A stretch of 64,000 nucleotides of DNA from CAYQJL01 sp964573295 (GTDB lineage Bacteria; Eisenbacteria; RBG-16-71-46; CAIMUX01; WJJG01), in the NCBI GenBank assembly GCA_964573295.1, contig CAZNJE010000012.1, forward strand, positions 45,915 to 109,914. The letters run 5' to 3'. This document shows positions 25,217-33,730 of the stretch, piece by piece. The notes under the pieces are model-generated. The model did not search any database. It was given only the letters and a program-made list of their open reading frames with translations, and was not told the DNA's origin. The translations under genes and the position numbers were made by a program. The stretch's first letter is position 1. Every line of letters starts with the position of its first letter.

Positions 25217-25789
25217 ATGGACCAGGACATGCAGCGCATCGTGGACTTTCTCTACGAGCTCGGAAACCTGAAACGCGTAGTGCGTTCGGGTTGGTGGGTG
25301 GGCGGCATCGCGAGCCCCGAGACCGTCGCCGAGCACACTTTCCGGACGGCGTGGCTCGGGTATCTGTTGGCTCAGATGGAGGGCGCCGACGCCGGACGCG
25401 TGATGCTGATGTGCCTGGCGCACGATGCACACGAGGCACGCCTCAATGACCACCATAAGGTGGCGCAGGCCTACCTCGACCCGAAGCCGGTGGAGGCTCG
25501 GGTCTTCGAGGATCAGGTCACCGGGGTCCCCGGCGCCGAGACCCTGATCGCGGCTTTCACCGAGTACGAAGCGCAGGAGACGCTGGAAGCGCAGGTGGCC
25601 CGTGACGCCGATCGTCTGGAGTGCGCCGTTCAATCGCTCGAATACGTCAGCCAGGGACAGGCAGCGTGCCGGCCCTGGTTCGACAACGCGCGCCCCGGTC
25701 TGAAGACACGCGCCGGGCGGGCCCTTCACGAGGCGCTCGAAGGCTCTGATCCCCATGCCTGGTATCAAGATCTCCCGCGCGTAACCTAG
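25217..25789 (+). CDS. HD-domain 5'-deoxynucleotidase-like protein (YfbR/HDDC2 type)
   Basis: Hydrolase of 190 residues. Metal-binding motifs are in place: His in PETVAEHTFR, HD in CLAHDAHEARLND, and the late Asp in RDADRLE. Length and order match the YfbR/HDDC2 group, which removes phosphate from deoxynucleoside 5'-monophosphates. TAGGAGGATCG precedes the ATG. The gene stands 12 bases before the radical SAM gene and may be co-transcribed. Confidence 0.85.
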   Translation: MDQDMQRIVDFLYELGNLKRVVRSGWWVGGIASPETVAEHTFRTAWLGYLLAQMEGADAGRVMLMCLAHDAHEARLNDHHKVAQAYLDPKPVEARVFEDQVTGVPGAETLIAAFTEYEAQETLEAQVARDADRLECAVQSLEYVSQGQAACRPWFDNARPGLKTRAGRALHEALEGSDPHAWYQDLPRVT

Positions 25790-25801
25790 GGAGAGCAGAT
25801 C

Positions 25802-26995
25802 ATGACGACGGATCCGGCCACCGCACGCTGGTGGCATGTCGAAGAGCAGAGTTGCGAGCAATCCGGCGTGACCGCGCCATCGGCTCCCCCGGCCGAGAAA
25901 CAATCAGCTCCTCCGGCTGAGGAGCCACCGGGTTTCCCGGCTGAGGAGCAATCGCCTCCTCCGGCTGCGCAAGGCCGGCCCGCCAAGGTGCGCTGCGAGT
26001 TGTGTCCGCATCGCTGCCTGATTGCGCCCGGTAAGTTGGGGTTCTGCAATGCGCGGCAGAACCAGGCCGGCCGCTTGGTGTCGCTTACCCACGGACATCC
26101 GCGCGGACTGGCCGTGGATCCGATCGAGAAGAAACCGCTCTATCATTTCTTGCCGGGCAGCGAGGTGCTGAGCTTTGGGACGACCGGCTGCACGCTGGCC
26201 TGCACGTTTTGCCAGAACTGGCACCTGAGCCAGTGCGTCCCGGGCTCGGGTGAGGCGCCCGATCCGCGGGGGGAGCGGACGGTGGCGCCCGAGGAGATCG
26301 TTGAACTGGCCCGGCGCGAAGCCGTGCCGACACTGGCCTACACCTACAATGAGCCCACGGTCTTCGCGGAGTACCTGGTCGATGTTGCGACGCGGGCTCG
26401 TTCGGCCGGGTTGCGCAATGTGATGGTGAGCAACGGTTACATCTCGCCGCGGGCACGAGAAGAGGTGATGGCCGAGATCGATGGGATCAACGTCGATCTG
26501 AAGGCCTTCAGCGAGGCTTTCTACCGGCAGCAGGCCAAGGCCCGTTTGGAGCCGGTGCTGGACACACTGCGCTGGATCGCGCGGCAGCCGGCGATCTGGC
26601 TCGAGGTGACGACGCTCTTGATCCCCGGTCTCAACGACTCGGCCGCGGAACTGGAGGAGCAGTGCGCCTGGATTGCCGGGGAACTGGGTCCGGAGGTGCC
26701 GCTGCACTTCTCGGCCTTTCATCCCGCCTACAAGCTCCAGGACCGGCCGCCGACACCTGAAGAGACCCTTCTACGCGCGCGGGAGACCGCGCAGCGGGCG
26801 GGACTCCAGTATGTCTATCTGGGGAATGTCTCCAGTACCACCGGCCACCAGACGCACTGTCCCCGGTGCGGCGCGGTCGCGATCGAGCGAGCCTACTTCC
26901 GCACGACCCGGGTCAAGCTGCGGGGCGGCGCCTGCCCGGAGTGCGGGGCGCCGGTGGCCGGGGTGTTCAACGCTGACGAGACGAAAGGACACTGA
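25802..26995 (+). CDS. AmmeMemoRadiSam-type radical SAM enzyme
   Basis: Radical SAM protein of 397 residues. After a low-complexity N-terminal tail of about 55 residues (APPAEKQSAPPAEEPP) comes a CELCPHRC...GFC cysteine cluster and then the radical SAM motif CTLACTFC in GTTGCTLACTFCQNWHLSQ. The C-terminus has a zinc-ribbon-like pair (HCPRCG and CPECGAP). This matches the group usually encoded beside Memo and AMMECR1 proteins, neither of which is in the window. Function in that system is unsettled. YjbQ follows three bases later, so one operon is likely. The Pro/Ala/Glu tail is encoded by repeat DNA and looks recently expanded. Confidence 0.85.
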   Translation: MTTDPATARWWHVEEQSCEQSGVTAPSAPPAEKQSAPPAEEPPGFPAEEQSPPPAAQGRPAKVRCELCPHRCLIAPGKLGFCNARQNQAGRLVSLTHGHPRGLAVDPIEKKPLYHFLPGSEVLSFGTTGCTLACTFCQNWHLSQCVPGSGEAPDPRGERTVAPEEIVELARREAVPTLAYTYNEPTVFAEYLVDVATRARSAGLRNVMVSNGYISPRAREEVMAEIDGINVDLKAFSEAFYRQQAKARLEPVLDTLRWIARQPAIWLEVTTLLIPGLNDSAAELEEQCAWIAGELGPEVPLHFSAFHPAYKLQDRPPTPEETLLRARETAQRAGLQYVYLGNVSSTTGHQTHCPRCGAVAIERAYFRTTRVKLRGGACPECGAPVAGVFNADETKGH

Positions 26996-26998
26996 TCC

Positions 26999-27400
26999 AT
27001 GGACACACTCGAGGTGCGGTCCCAAGCCGAGAGCCAGATGATCGAGATCACCGATCAGGTGGCGCGCCTGGTCGCCGGGGCGAAGGTGGAGGCGGGCGTC
27101 GTCCACGTCTACACACCGCATACGACCGCGGCGGTGACGATCAACGAGAATGCCGACGCGAGCGTCGTGCACGACCTGCTGGCCGACCTGGACCGGCTCA
27201 TCCCGCGCCGGCAGTCCTACTACCGCCACGCGGAGGGCAATAGCGCGAGCCATCTGAAGTCCAGTCTGGTGGGCTGCTGCCAGACGGTCTTGATCGAAGG
27301 AGGGCGCCTCGTCTTGGGTACCTGGCAGGGCATCTACTTCTGCGAGTTCGACGGGCCCCGCACGCGGCGGGTGCACGTTCGGCTGGAGGGCGTGAAGTGA
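26999..27400 (+). CDS. yjbQ: YjbQ/UPF0047 family protein
   Basis: Protein of 133 residues with the signature His/Glu-rich core VVHVYTPHTTAAVTINENAD, YRHAEGNSASHLKSSLVG and LVLGTWQGIYFCEFDGPR. Family members form small trimers and have been linked to weak thiamine-phosphate synthase activity; the true role is uncertain. Its last codons overlap the GTG start of the next gene, pointing to translational coupling. Confidence 0.9.
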   Translation: MDTLEVRSQAESQMIEITDQVARLVAGAKVEAGVVHVYTPHTTAAVTINENADASVVHDLLADLDRLIPRRQSYYRHAEGNSASHLKSSLVGCCQTVLIEGGRLVLGTWQGIYFCEFDGPRTRRVHVRLEGVK

Positions 27401-30093
27401 GCAACGAAGGATCGGCGGCATCTGTTCCGGCCCAACCCGGGGTCGCGACCCAGCCACAGCCTCTCGCCCTGGCTGCATCCAGCTGCTTCTGCGTGACCGA
27501 CGTCGGAAGCACGACGACCAAGGCCTTTCTCTTCCAGCGGCAGGATTCGAACGAGGGCGGATGGAGCTTCCTTCATCGAGAGGCGCCGACCACGGTGGAG
27601 AAGCCGCACGAGGACGTCACCGTCGGCGTGCGAGCGGCGCTGGAGGCGCTCGGGGATGTGAGCGGCCGCCGGTTGCTGGCCGAGGAGGGCCGGCCGGTGG
27701 TGCCCTACCTCTCGACCTCCTCGGCGGGGGGTGGCCTTGCGATGGTCGTCACCGGCCTCGTGCGCGAGGTGACCAGCCGCAGCGCCGAACGGGTGGCGCT
27801 GGGTGCGGGGGCGATTCTGCTGGATGTGATCGCGATGGACGACGGCCGGACCCCGTACGAGAAGATCGAGGCTCTGCGGCGCTTGCGACCCGACATGGTC
27901 CTGCTGGCCGGCGGGTTCGACGGGGACGCGCTTTCGGGCCCGGTGTTTTTGGCCGAGTTGATTCGCGAGGCGGGGTTGCGCCCCAAGCTGACCACCGCGG
28001 GCAAGCTCCCGGTCGTCTACGCCGGCAACCGTCATGCGAACGGCTATGTGCGCGACGTGCTCGATGAACGCTTCCACCTGCACCCGGTCGCGAACATCCG
28101 GCCCGAGAGCCACACCGAGAACTTGGAGCCCGCCCGGCAAGCGATCCACGATCTTTTCATGGGCCATGTCATGTCCCAGGCGCCCGGCTACGAACGGTTG
28201 CTCTCTTGGGTGAGCGCTCCGGTCGTGCCGACGCCGTCGGCGTTCGGCGAGATTCTGGCGATCGCCTCTCGCGCCTTGGGCCAGCGCATTCTGGCCATCG
28301 ACATCGGCGGTGCCACGACCGATGTCTTCACCGCGCAGGATGGGGAGGTCTCCCGCACGGTGAGCGCGAACCTCGGGATGAGCTACAGCATCCTGAACGT
28401 CCTGCAGCAGACCGGACCAGGGCCGGCGCTCGAGATTCTGCGGCGGGAGTTCGCCTGCGAGGACATGGGAGAGGCCGAGCTCATCGACCGAGTGGGGAAC
28501 AAGCATCTCTATCCCACTTCCTTGCCGCGCACCGAACGCGAGGCACGGCTGGAACAGGCGGTCGGCGCGGTGGCGATTCGCGAGGCGGTACGCGAACACC
28601 TCAGCATCTTGACCGGTAAGCGGCTGAGCCGCAGCAAGAGCGAGCTCGCCTTCCAGAACAGCTTCGAGATCAGTCTGAGCCGCGACGACGAGCCGGCACC
28701 CGAAGCGAGAATGCCGAGACTGCGCGGCTACGACCTCATCATCGGTAGCGGCGGTATCCTGTCACACTCCCCGCGGGACCGGGCGGCCCGCATGCTGATC
28801 GCCGCGCTGGACCCCGGCGGCAAGGTGGAGATGGCCCTCGATCGAGCGTTCATGTTCCCGCACCTCGGTGTCCTGGCCGGCATCGACGAGGTCCTGGCCT
28901 TGACGCTGTTCGAGCAGCTTGGCCTGCTGCGGCTGGGCCGGGTCGATGCGCTTCGCCGGGAACAGCGGCCGCTCGAGCCGGTTGGAGACGCGGCAGCCCT
29001 GGTGTCTCGTGACGATGCGCTTGACGAAGAGGCCGTGGCCGGCGAGAACCGTGAGACGAGTGAGCGAGTTTCGCTGGAAGCCACCTATGACCAACTTCGC
29101 CGTGGCCGGCATGCGGAACGCCGCGAGCTGGCCAGCCCCGGCGAGGTGTTCGTGGAGGGTGGGGACCAAGTAACGGGAGATCAGGTCATCGCGCGCAGCA
29201 CGCGCACGTTCCGGCGACCGTTCTTCCTTCCGGCGGGCAGCGCGCTTCGCGCCGCGCCGGAGGAGCTCGAAGCGTGTTTGCTGAAGGGCATCGGGGATTC
29301 GATCGAACCCAACGAGCTGATCGGGAAGCGCAAGCTGCGGTTCATGCGCACCCGCGAGTACCGCTCGCCGGTGGCGGGCACGCTCGAGCGCATGCTGCCC
29401 GACGGCACGCTGGTCGTCCGGGAACACCCGGATCACGCCACCGAGCGCGTGGCGATCCGCGCCGCGACCGATCTGGGCATCAAGGCGGGCGAGCTGCGGG
29501 CCTATCTTCGCGTGGAGGCCGGCCAGAAGGTCGAACGCGAGCAGACCCTGGCGTCACGGGGGCGTCCCGGGGTCGATCTGCGTGTGAGCCGATCGCCCGT
29601 GCGGGGCAAGGTGGCCGACATCAATCTCGACTTCGGGGTCATCACCGTGGAGCCGTTGCGAGAAGAACTCGCCGTGCGGGCCTGGATTCCCGGCGAGGTG
29701 AGGGAGGTGACCGCCCGCGGGGCCGTCGTCTCGGCCGATGCTCTCTGCCTCACCGGCTGCTGGGGACGCGGAGGCGAGTGCAGCGGAGCACTCACGCTAG
29801 ACTCGGTGACCGAGGGCGGGCTGTGCGTGCTGGGCCACGCGACGCGAAGCGATCTTCTCCAGATGATCGAGCACAAGGTCGCCGGCCTGATCGCCGGAAG
29901 CGTGCGCCTGGCCGACGTCAATGAGGTCGATCCCGGCTTCACGATCCTGCTGACCGAGGGATTCGGAGAGATGTCGCTGCCCGATACGATTCGCGCCGAG
30001 CTGGCCGGGCATGCCGGGGCAACGGGTTACCTGGATGGGCGGACCGAACTACGGGTGGGGGTGCGCCGGCCGCGTCTGGTGGTGCCGCGGTGA
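27397..30093 (+). CDS. GlmL/MutL-like ASKHA-family ATPase, long form
   Basis: Protein of 898 residues starting at a GTG that overlaps the yjbQ stop. The N-terminal part has the actin-fold phosphate motif TDVGSTTTKAFLF, STSSAGGGLAMVV, VLLAGGFDGD, LAIDIGGATTDVF and IIGSGGILSH, matching the MutL/GlmL proteins that accompany B12-dependent mutases. A further ~300 residues (from about 590) include SPVAGTLERMLPDGTLVV and SPVRGKVADINLDFGVITVE, which look like barrel-sandwich modules, and a Cys-rich CLTGCWGRGGEC. That makes it about twice the size of the GlmL proteins I know. No mutase subunit is in the window. The role may be chaperone or activator. Confidence 0.78.
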   Translation: MSNEGSAASVPAQPGVATQPQPLALAASSCFCVTDVGSTTTKAFLFQRQDSNEGGWSFLHREAPTTVEKPHEDVTVGVRAALEALGDVSGRRLLAEEGRPVVPYLSTSSAGGGLAMVVTGLVREVTSRSAERVALGAGAILLDVIAMDDGRTPYEKIEALRRLRPDMVLLAGGFDGDALSGPVFLAELIREAGLRPKLTTAGKLPVVYAGNRHANGYVRDVLDERFHLHPVANIRPESHTENLEPARQAIHDLFMGHVMSQAPGYERLLSWVSAPVVPTPSAFGEILAIASRALGQRILAIDIGGATTDVFTAQDGEVSRTVSANLGMSYSILNVLQQTGPGPALEILRREFACEDMGEAELIDRVGNKHLYPTSLPRTEREARLEQAVGAVAIREAVREHLSILTGKRLSRSKSELAFQNSFEISLSRDDEPAPEARMPRLRGYDLIIGSGGILSHSPRDRAARMLIAALDPGGKVEMALDRAFMFPHLGVLAGIDEVLALTLFEQLGLLRLGRVDALRREQRPLEPVGDAAALVSRDDALDEEAVAGENRETSERVSLEATYDQLRRGRHAERRELASPGEVFVEGGDQVTGDQVIARSTRTFRRPFFLPAGSALRAAPEELEACLLKGIGDSIEPNELIGKRKLRFMRTREYRSPVAGTLERMLPDGTLVVREHPDHATERVAIRAATDLGIKAGELRAYLRVEAGQKVEREQTLASRGRPGVDLRVSRSPVRGKVADINLDFGVITVEPLREELAVRAWIPGEVREVTARGAVVSADALCLTGCWGRGGECSGALTLDSVTEGGLCVLGHATRSDLLQMIEHKVAGLIAGSVRLADVNEVDPGFTILLTEGFGEMSLPDTIRAELAGHAGATGYLDGRTELRVGVRRPRLVVPR

Positions 30094-30146
30094 TGCGCCC
30101 CATGGGGTCGGCCGATCGTTCCATGAGGGGCATCATCAAGAAGCCA

Positions 30147-30185
30147 AGGGCGGCGAACCATCTCGGCAGATGAGCTCGCCGCCCT
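30147..30185 (+). terminator. Hairpin after the GlmL-like gene
   Basis: A perfect 10-bp stem, AGGGCGGCGA (30147-30156) with TCGCCGCCCT (30176-30185), contains a second hairpin CATCT-CGGC-AGATG (30159-30172) in its loop. No U-tract follows. Its position suggests a transcript end structure. Confidence 0.5.
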
Positions 30186-30249
30186 CGTGGAGTCGGATCA
30201 AGCCGGTTTCCCGACTTGGGATCTACTCGATCCTCTCGATCTACTCGAT

Positions 30250-31671
30250 CTACTCCGTGTCCACCTTCCTGTCCGGCTTCGAGGTCGAGGGGACTGCGCG
30301 GCCGGAGTACTCACCGAAGATGACTTCCCGGGGCGATCCCCCGCCGGAGGGCAGGGTGCCCGCGAAGGCGGAGGTCATCGTGAAGGTTGTGACCTCCACG
30401 GTCTGATCCTTCGCGATCGTGCCCGAGTAGGTGCGGACACTGCTGCCGGCCACGACGCGAACGTCGTAGGACTGTGAGGTCATCCCGTTGCCGCAGTCGG
30501 AGTACCAATCGACCTCCACCTTGTATTGGCCGGCTGGGGCCGATGACCAGAAAATGTTCTCCGGTCTGCCATTGGTGTAGTTGCTACATTTGTTGTCGCG
30601 GTCGAGGGTGCCCCCGGTGGAGGTCGGCGTGTGGTTGTAGTAGCACCGCGTTCCATTCGGCTCGGTGACGAAGAGGTCCAGATCGATCGAGCTCGGATTG
30701 TGCCAGGTGAGCGTGACCTGGATGTCACCGGTGCCCACCGATGTCGTCGGCGTGGGCGTGCAGTCGCAAGGCCCGTCGGTGGCACCCCCGGGGACCGAGC
30801 CGATCGTGATCGGGGTCGTCGCGCTGTGCAGGCGTGACCAAGGGCTATTGAGTGAGGCCTCGATCGTCCAGCTCTCGGGATCCCCGGGCGGCGAGGACAC
30901 CGTACCGGCGCGCGACATCTCCACGCAGATCGTGTAGTCACCCTGGGGGAGGAACCAGTCGCCGGAGTTGCTCCAGCCGATGGTGCCCATGGGCGCCCAC
31001 TGGCACTGGGCATTGCCGTCGAAGAAGGCTTCCTGGTCATCGTACTTCAGGTCGTATTCCTCGACGCATAGGCTGAGCCAATGGGTGGACGAGGCGTTCG
31101 TGACCTTGAACGCGCCCCAGCCTTGCTCATTTCGACCGTAGAGCGATGCGAAATAGTCGGACAGATGGTAGCGCTGCGCACTGATCGTGTTGGTGGCCGG
31201 ATCGTAGATGCCGCCGACCATCTCGGTTTCGCCCGTGTTCGGGTCGATCCGGTTCAGGGTCACTTCCTTACCGGTGGTGTCGCCTAACACCGGAACCGTG
31301 ATCTCGACCATCTCGGCGAAGGTGAACCCGTCGGGGCCGAACCGGTAGACTTCCGAGCCGCGCGTGTGGCCGCTCAAGGGAGTGGGGGCAGCGCTCGCAT
31401 TGCGCTCGATGGAGAAGACCATCGTGCCGCTTCCCCCCGACTCGGTTTCCGGTACGGCATAGCGAGGTACCTGCAACTCCGCGCCGCTCTCGGTGCTGAT
31501 CACCGACTCCTGGGTTGTGGTGACCGCACCGGAGGCCTGGTAGTCGCTCTCGTTGCCCGCGGGCGGATTCGAGTTCGTGCTGTTGTCATCGTCGTCTCCG
31601 CCACACCCGGCGAACACCCCCAGGATCGCCAGGGCGATCACACTCCACCGTCCCCACTGCTTGCGGCTCAT
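30250..31671 (-). CDS. Lipoprotein with DUF2135/YfaP-like C-terminal domain
   Basis: Protein of 473 residues. A lipoprotein signal (SVIALAILGVFAGC, then GGDDDDNST) gives an Asp-rich mature N-terminus. The middle region is beta-rich (LQVPRYAVPETESGG, FTFAEMVEITVPV) and resembles ZU5-like surface modules. The C-terminal ~110 residues (IQVTLTWHNPSSIDLDLFVTE, then YKVEVDWYSDCG) match DUF2135/YfaP-type domains. It is probably a surface or periplasmic binding protein. The last codons lie in CTACTCGATC-type repeat DNA shared with the intergenic region. Confidence 0.72.
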   Translation of the reverse strand: MSRKQWGRWSVIALAILGVFAGCGGDDDDNSTNSNPPAGNESDYQASGAVTTTQESVISTESGAELQVPRYAVPETESGGSGTMVFSIERNASAAPTPLSGHTRGSEVYRFGPDGFTFAEMVEITVPVLGDTTGKEVTLNRIDPNTGETEMVGGIYDPATNTISAQRYHLSDYFASLYGRNEQGWGAFKVTNASSTHWLSLCVEEYDLKYDDQEAFFDGNAQCQWAPMGTIGWSNSGDWFLPQGDYTICVEMSRAGTVSSPPGDPESWTIEASLNSPWSRLHSATTPITIGSVPGGATDGPCDCTPTPTTSVGTGDIQVTLTWHNPSSIDLDLFVTEPNGTRCYYNHTPTSTGGTLDRDNKCSNYTNGRPENIFWSSAPAGQYKVEVDWYSDCGNGMTSQSYDVRVVAGSSVRTYSGTIAKDQTVEVTTFTMTSAFAGTLPSGGGSPREVIFGEYSGRAVPSTSKPDRKVDTE

Positions 31672-32143
31672 TGTCTCCCTCCATGTCCGTTGTGCTCGGA
31701 TCAGGACCGTCGGCCCGCTCCGTCTTGAAATGAGTCGGGCGTTGGCGCCGGCACCAAGGGCCGGTCGTCTGTCTGAGGTTTCGTGCCTCCGCATGCGCCC
31801 TCCTCGAACGAGAATTCCTGTGCAGCTCTTATCGGCCGGCCAATGCGCTTACGTGAGGAGTACTGGTGTCCGCGTGCTGGCGTATTCGCGTAGAGCTTTG
31901 ATAGTTGGGTTGACGTACTGGCGTGTCCACGGCTCGGGGAGTTCCCCATGTCGAATTCAGTTTTGAGTACGCGAGTGGCGGAACATAGCGTAGCATCGGT
32001 TTCTGGCGCATCGAGGTCGATCGAAAACCGATCACGGTGGATCACAACCGACCTGCTGGCCAGACGATACCTTTCGCCAGTGTGGAGCCAGTGTGGAGGC
32101 TCCCGACGCAGGTATGACGGCGCTTCAGGATAAGGAGGCTCGG
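31672..32143. other. Divergent intergenic region upstream of the octaheme cytochrome
   Basis: No gene is supported. A short element GTACTGG(T/C)GT occurs twice (about 31860 and 31915), and there is a TTGACG box at about 31911 without a clear -10. It probably carries promoters in both directions. Confidence 0.4.
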
Positions 32144-33628
32144 ATGAAAGCATGGATCGTCGTCCTGGTGTTCTTGATCTCCAGCTTGGTCATCATTGGA
32201 CCGGCGGCGCAGGGAGGCTACGAAGAGAACTCCCCTGAACCGGACCCATCCGGCGAACTGGCGCAAGCGAACGCAGGCGGGCAGGCGACCGGGGCCGCGC
32301 AGGCGATCGATCAGCCGGGCCTCGCGGACCCGCAGCTCAGTCCGGAGCAGACCGTGGCGGGCAAGTGCATGACCTGTCACAAGAAGGAAACCCCGGGCCT
32401 CTACCGGCAGTGGTACATGTCGGCCCACGCGATGCACAATGTGACCTGCATCGAATGCCATGGCGCGCCGCGCACGGACGAAGATGCCTATCTGCACGAG
32501 GGCGCCTACATCGCCACCCTGGTGACCCCGATCGACTGCGGGCGCTGCCACAAGCGCGAGGCCGAGGAGGTACAGGGTTCCTATCACGCCAGGGCAGGGG
32601 AGATCCTGGAGTCGGCGGACGCATATATGGCGCATGCGGCCGGCGGCGAACCGGCCGCCATCGCCGGCTGCGAAAGCTGCCATGGCACCCGGGTGAGGAT
32701 CGACCCGAACGCCCCCAACAAGCTGGCCCGCGAGAGCTGGCCCAACTCGGGTGTCGGCCGGCTCAATCCCGACGGCAGCAAGGGCGCCTGTAACGCCTGC
32801 CATGCGCGCCACAGCTTCGACAAGGCGCAGGCCCGCCAACCGGAATCCTGCGGTAAGTGCCACCTGGGCCCCGACCACCCGCAGAAGGAAGTCTATGAAG
32901 AGTCGAAGCACGGCAATGCCTACTACACGCACGTCGACGACATGAATCTCGAGGCCGAGCGGTGGGTCGTGGGCGTGGACTACTGGGAGGCGCCGACCTG
33001 TGCCTCCTGTCACATGAGCGCGACGAACAAGCAGCCCGTGAGTCACGATGCCGGCGGTCGCATCTCCTGGACCCTGCGTCCCGCGATCTCGGTCATGAAA
33101 GACGACTGGCAGCGCAAGCGCGCGAACATGATGCAGGTGTGCACCGCATGCCATCACGGCGAGTTCATCAAGGGTCATTACTACCAGATGGACGGCGTCA
33201 TCCAGCTCTACAACCAGAAATTCGCGGAGCCGGCCGGTGCGATCATGTCGATGATCCGCGAGAAAGGCCTTCTCGAGAACCCCTCGAGCTTCAGCAACGA
33301 CATCGAGTGGATCTACTGGGAGCTGTGGCATCACGAGGGCCGGCGCGCCCGTCACGGCGCCGCCATGATGGGACCGGACTACACCTGGTGGCACGGTATA
33401 TACGACGTGGCCCACAACTTCTACTTCGAGTTCCTTCCCGCGGCCCGTGCCTACCAGGATGCGCAGGTTAATACCTACATCGATGACCTGATTGCCGATG
33501 ACCCCATGCACCAGTGGATGAAGCAACCCACCGAACAGATCAAGCAGGACATCCGCACGGGAGGGCTGCAGGCGATCTATGACGGTCTCTACCATCCGGC
33601 CGGGGAGAAATCGACCGGGGAGAAGTAG
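32144..33628 (+). CDS. Octaheme hydroxylamine oxidoreductase-like cytochrome c
   Basis: Exported multiheme protein of 494 residues. The N-terminal hydrophobic segment serves as signal or anchor. Eight CXXCH heme motifs start at residues 75, 102, 132, 176, 216, 236, 286 and 333, the count and spacing style of the HAO family. Typical HAO text is present (GPDHPQKEVYEESKHG, ISWTLRPAISVMKD, VIQLYNQKF). A Tyr-rich segment DYTWWHGIY lies at 412-420, near where HAO has its cross-linking Tyr; I cannot tell by eye whether the key Tyr is kept. It may oxidise hydroxylamine or hydrazine, or reduce nitrite as the epsilonproteobacterial HaoA is thought to do. AGGAGG precedes the ATG. The NapC-type partner follows after 102 bases. 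Confidence 0.83.
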   Translation: MKAWIVVLVFLISSLVIIGPAAQGGYEENSPEPDPSGELAQANAGGQATGAAQAIDQPGLADPQLSPEQTVAGKCMTCHKKETPGLYRQWYMSAHAMHNVTCIECHGAPRTDEDAYLHEGAYIATLVTPIDCGRCHKREAEEVQGSYHARAGEILESADAYMAHAAGGEPAAIAGCESCHGTRVRIDPNAPNKLARESWPNSGVGRLNPDGSKGACNACHARHSFDKAQARQPESCGKCHLGPDHPQKEVYEESKHGNAYYTHVDDMNLEAERWVVGVDYWEAPTCASCHMSATNKQPVSHDAGGRISWTLRPAISVMKDDWQRKRANMMQVCTACHHGEFIKGHYYQMDGVIQLYNQKFAEPAGAIMSMIREKGLLENPSSFSNDIEWIYWELWHHEGRRARHGAAMMGPDYTWWHGIYDVAHNFYFEFLPAARAYQDAQVNTYIDDLIADDPMHQWMKQPTEQIKQDIRTGGLQAIYDGLYHPAGEKSTGEK

Positions 33629-33713
33629 CCCGGGGGAGAAGTAGCCCGGGGGAGAAGTAGCCCGCGGAGATGTAGCCCGAGGAGAAGTAGCCCGCGGAGA
33701 CGTGGCCCGGGGC
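33600..33713. repeat. Tandem repeat at the end of the octaheme cytochrome gene
   Basis: About seven imperfect 14-16-bp units, consensus CCCGGGGGAGAAGTAG, begin inside the last codons of the cytochrome gene (encoding GEKSTGEK) and continue through the stop codon into the gap. Most units carry a further TAG, so the stop codon itself was copied. Confidence 0.8.
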
Positions 33714-33730
33714 TAGAATCGAGGTGGATC

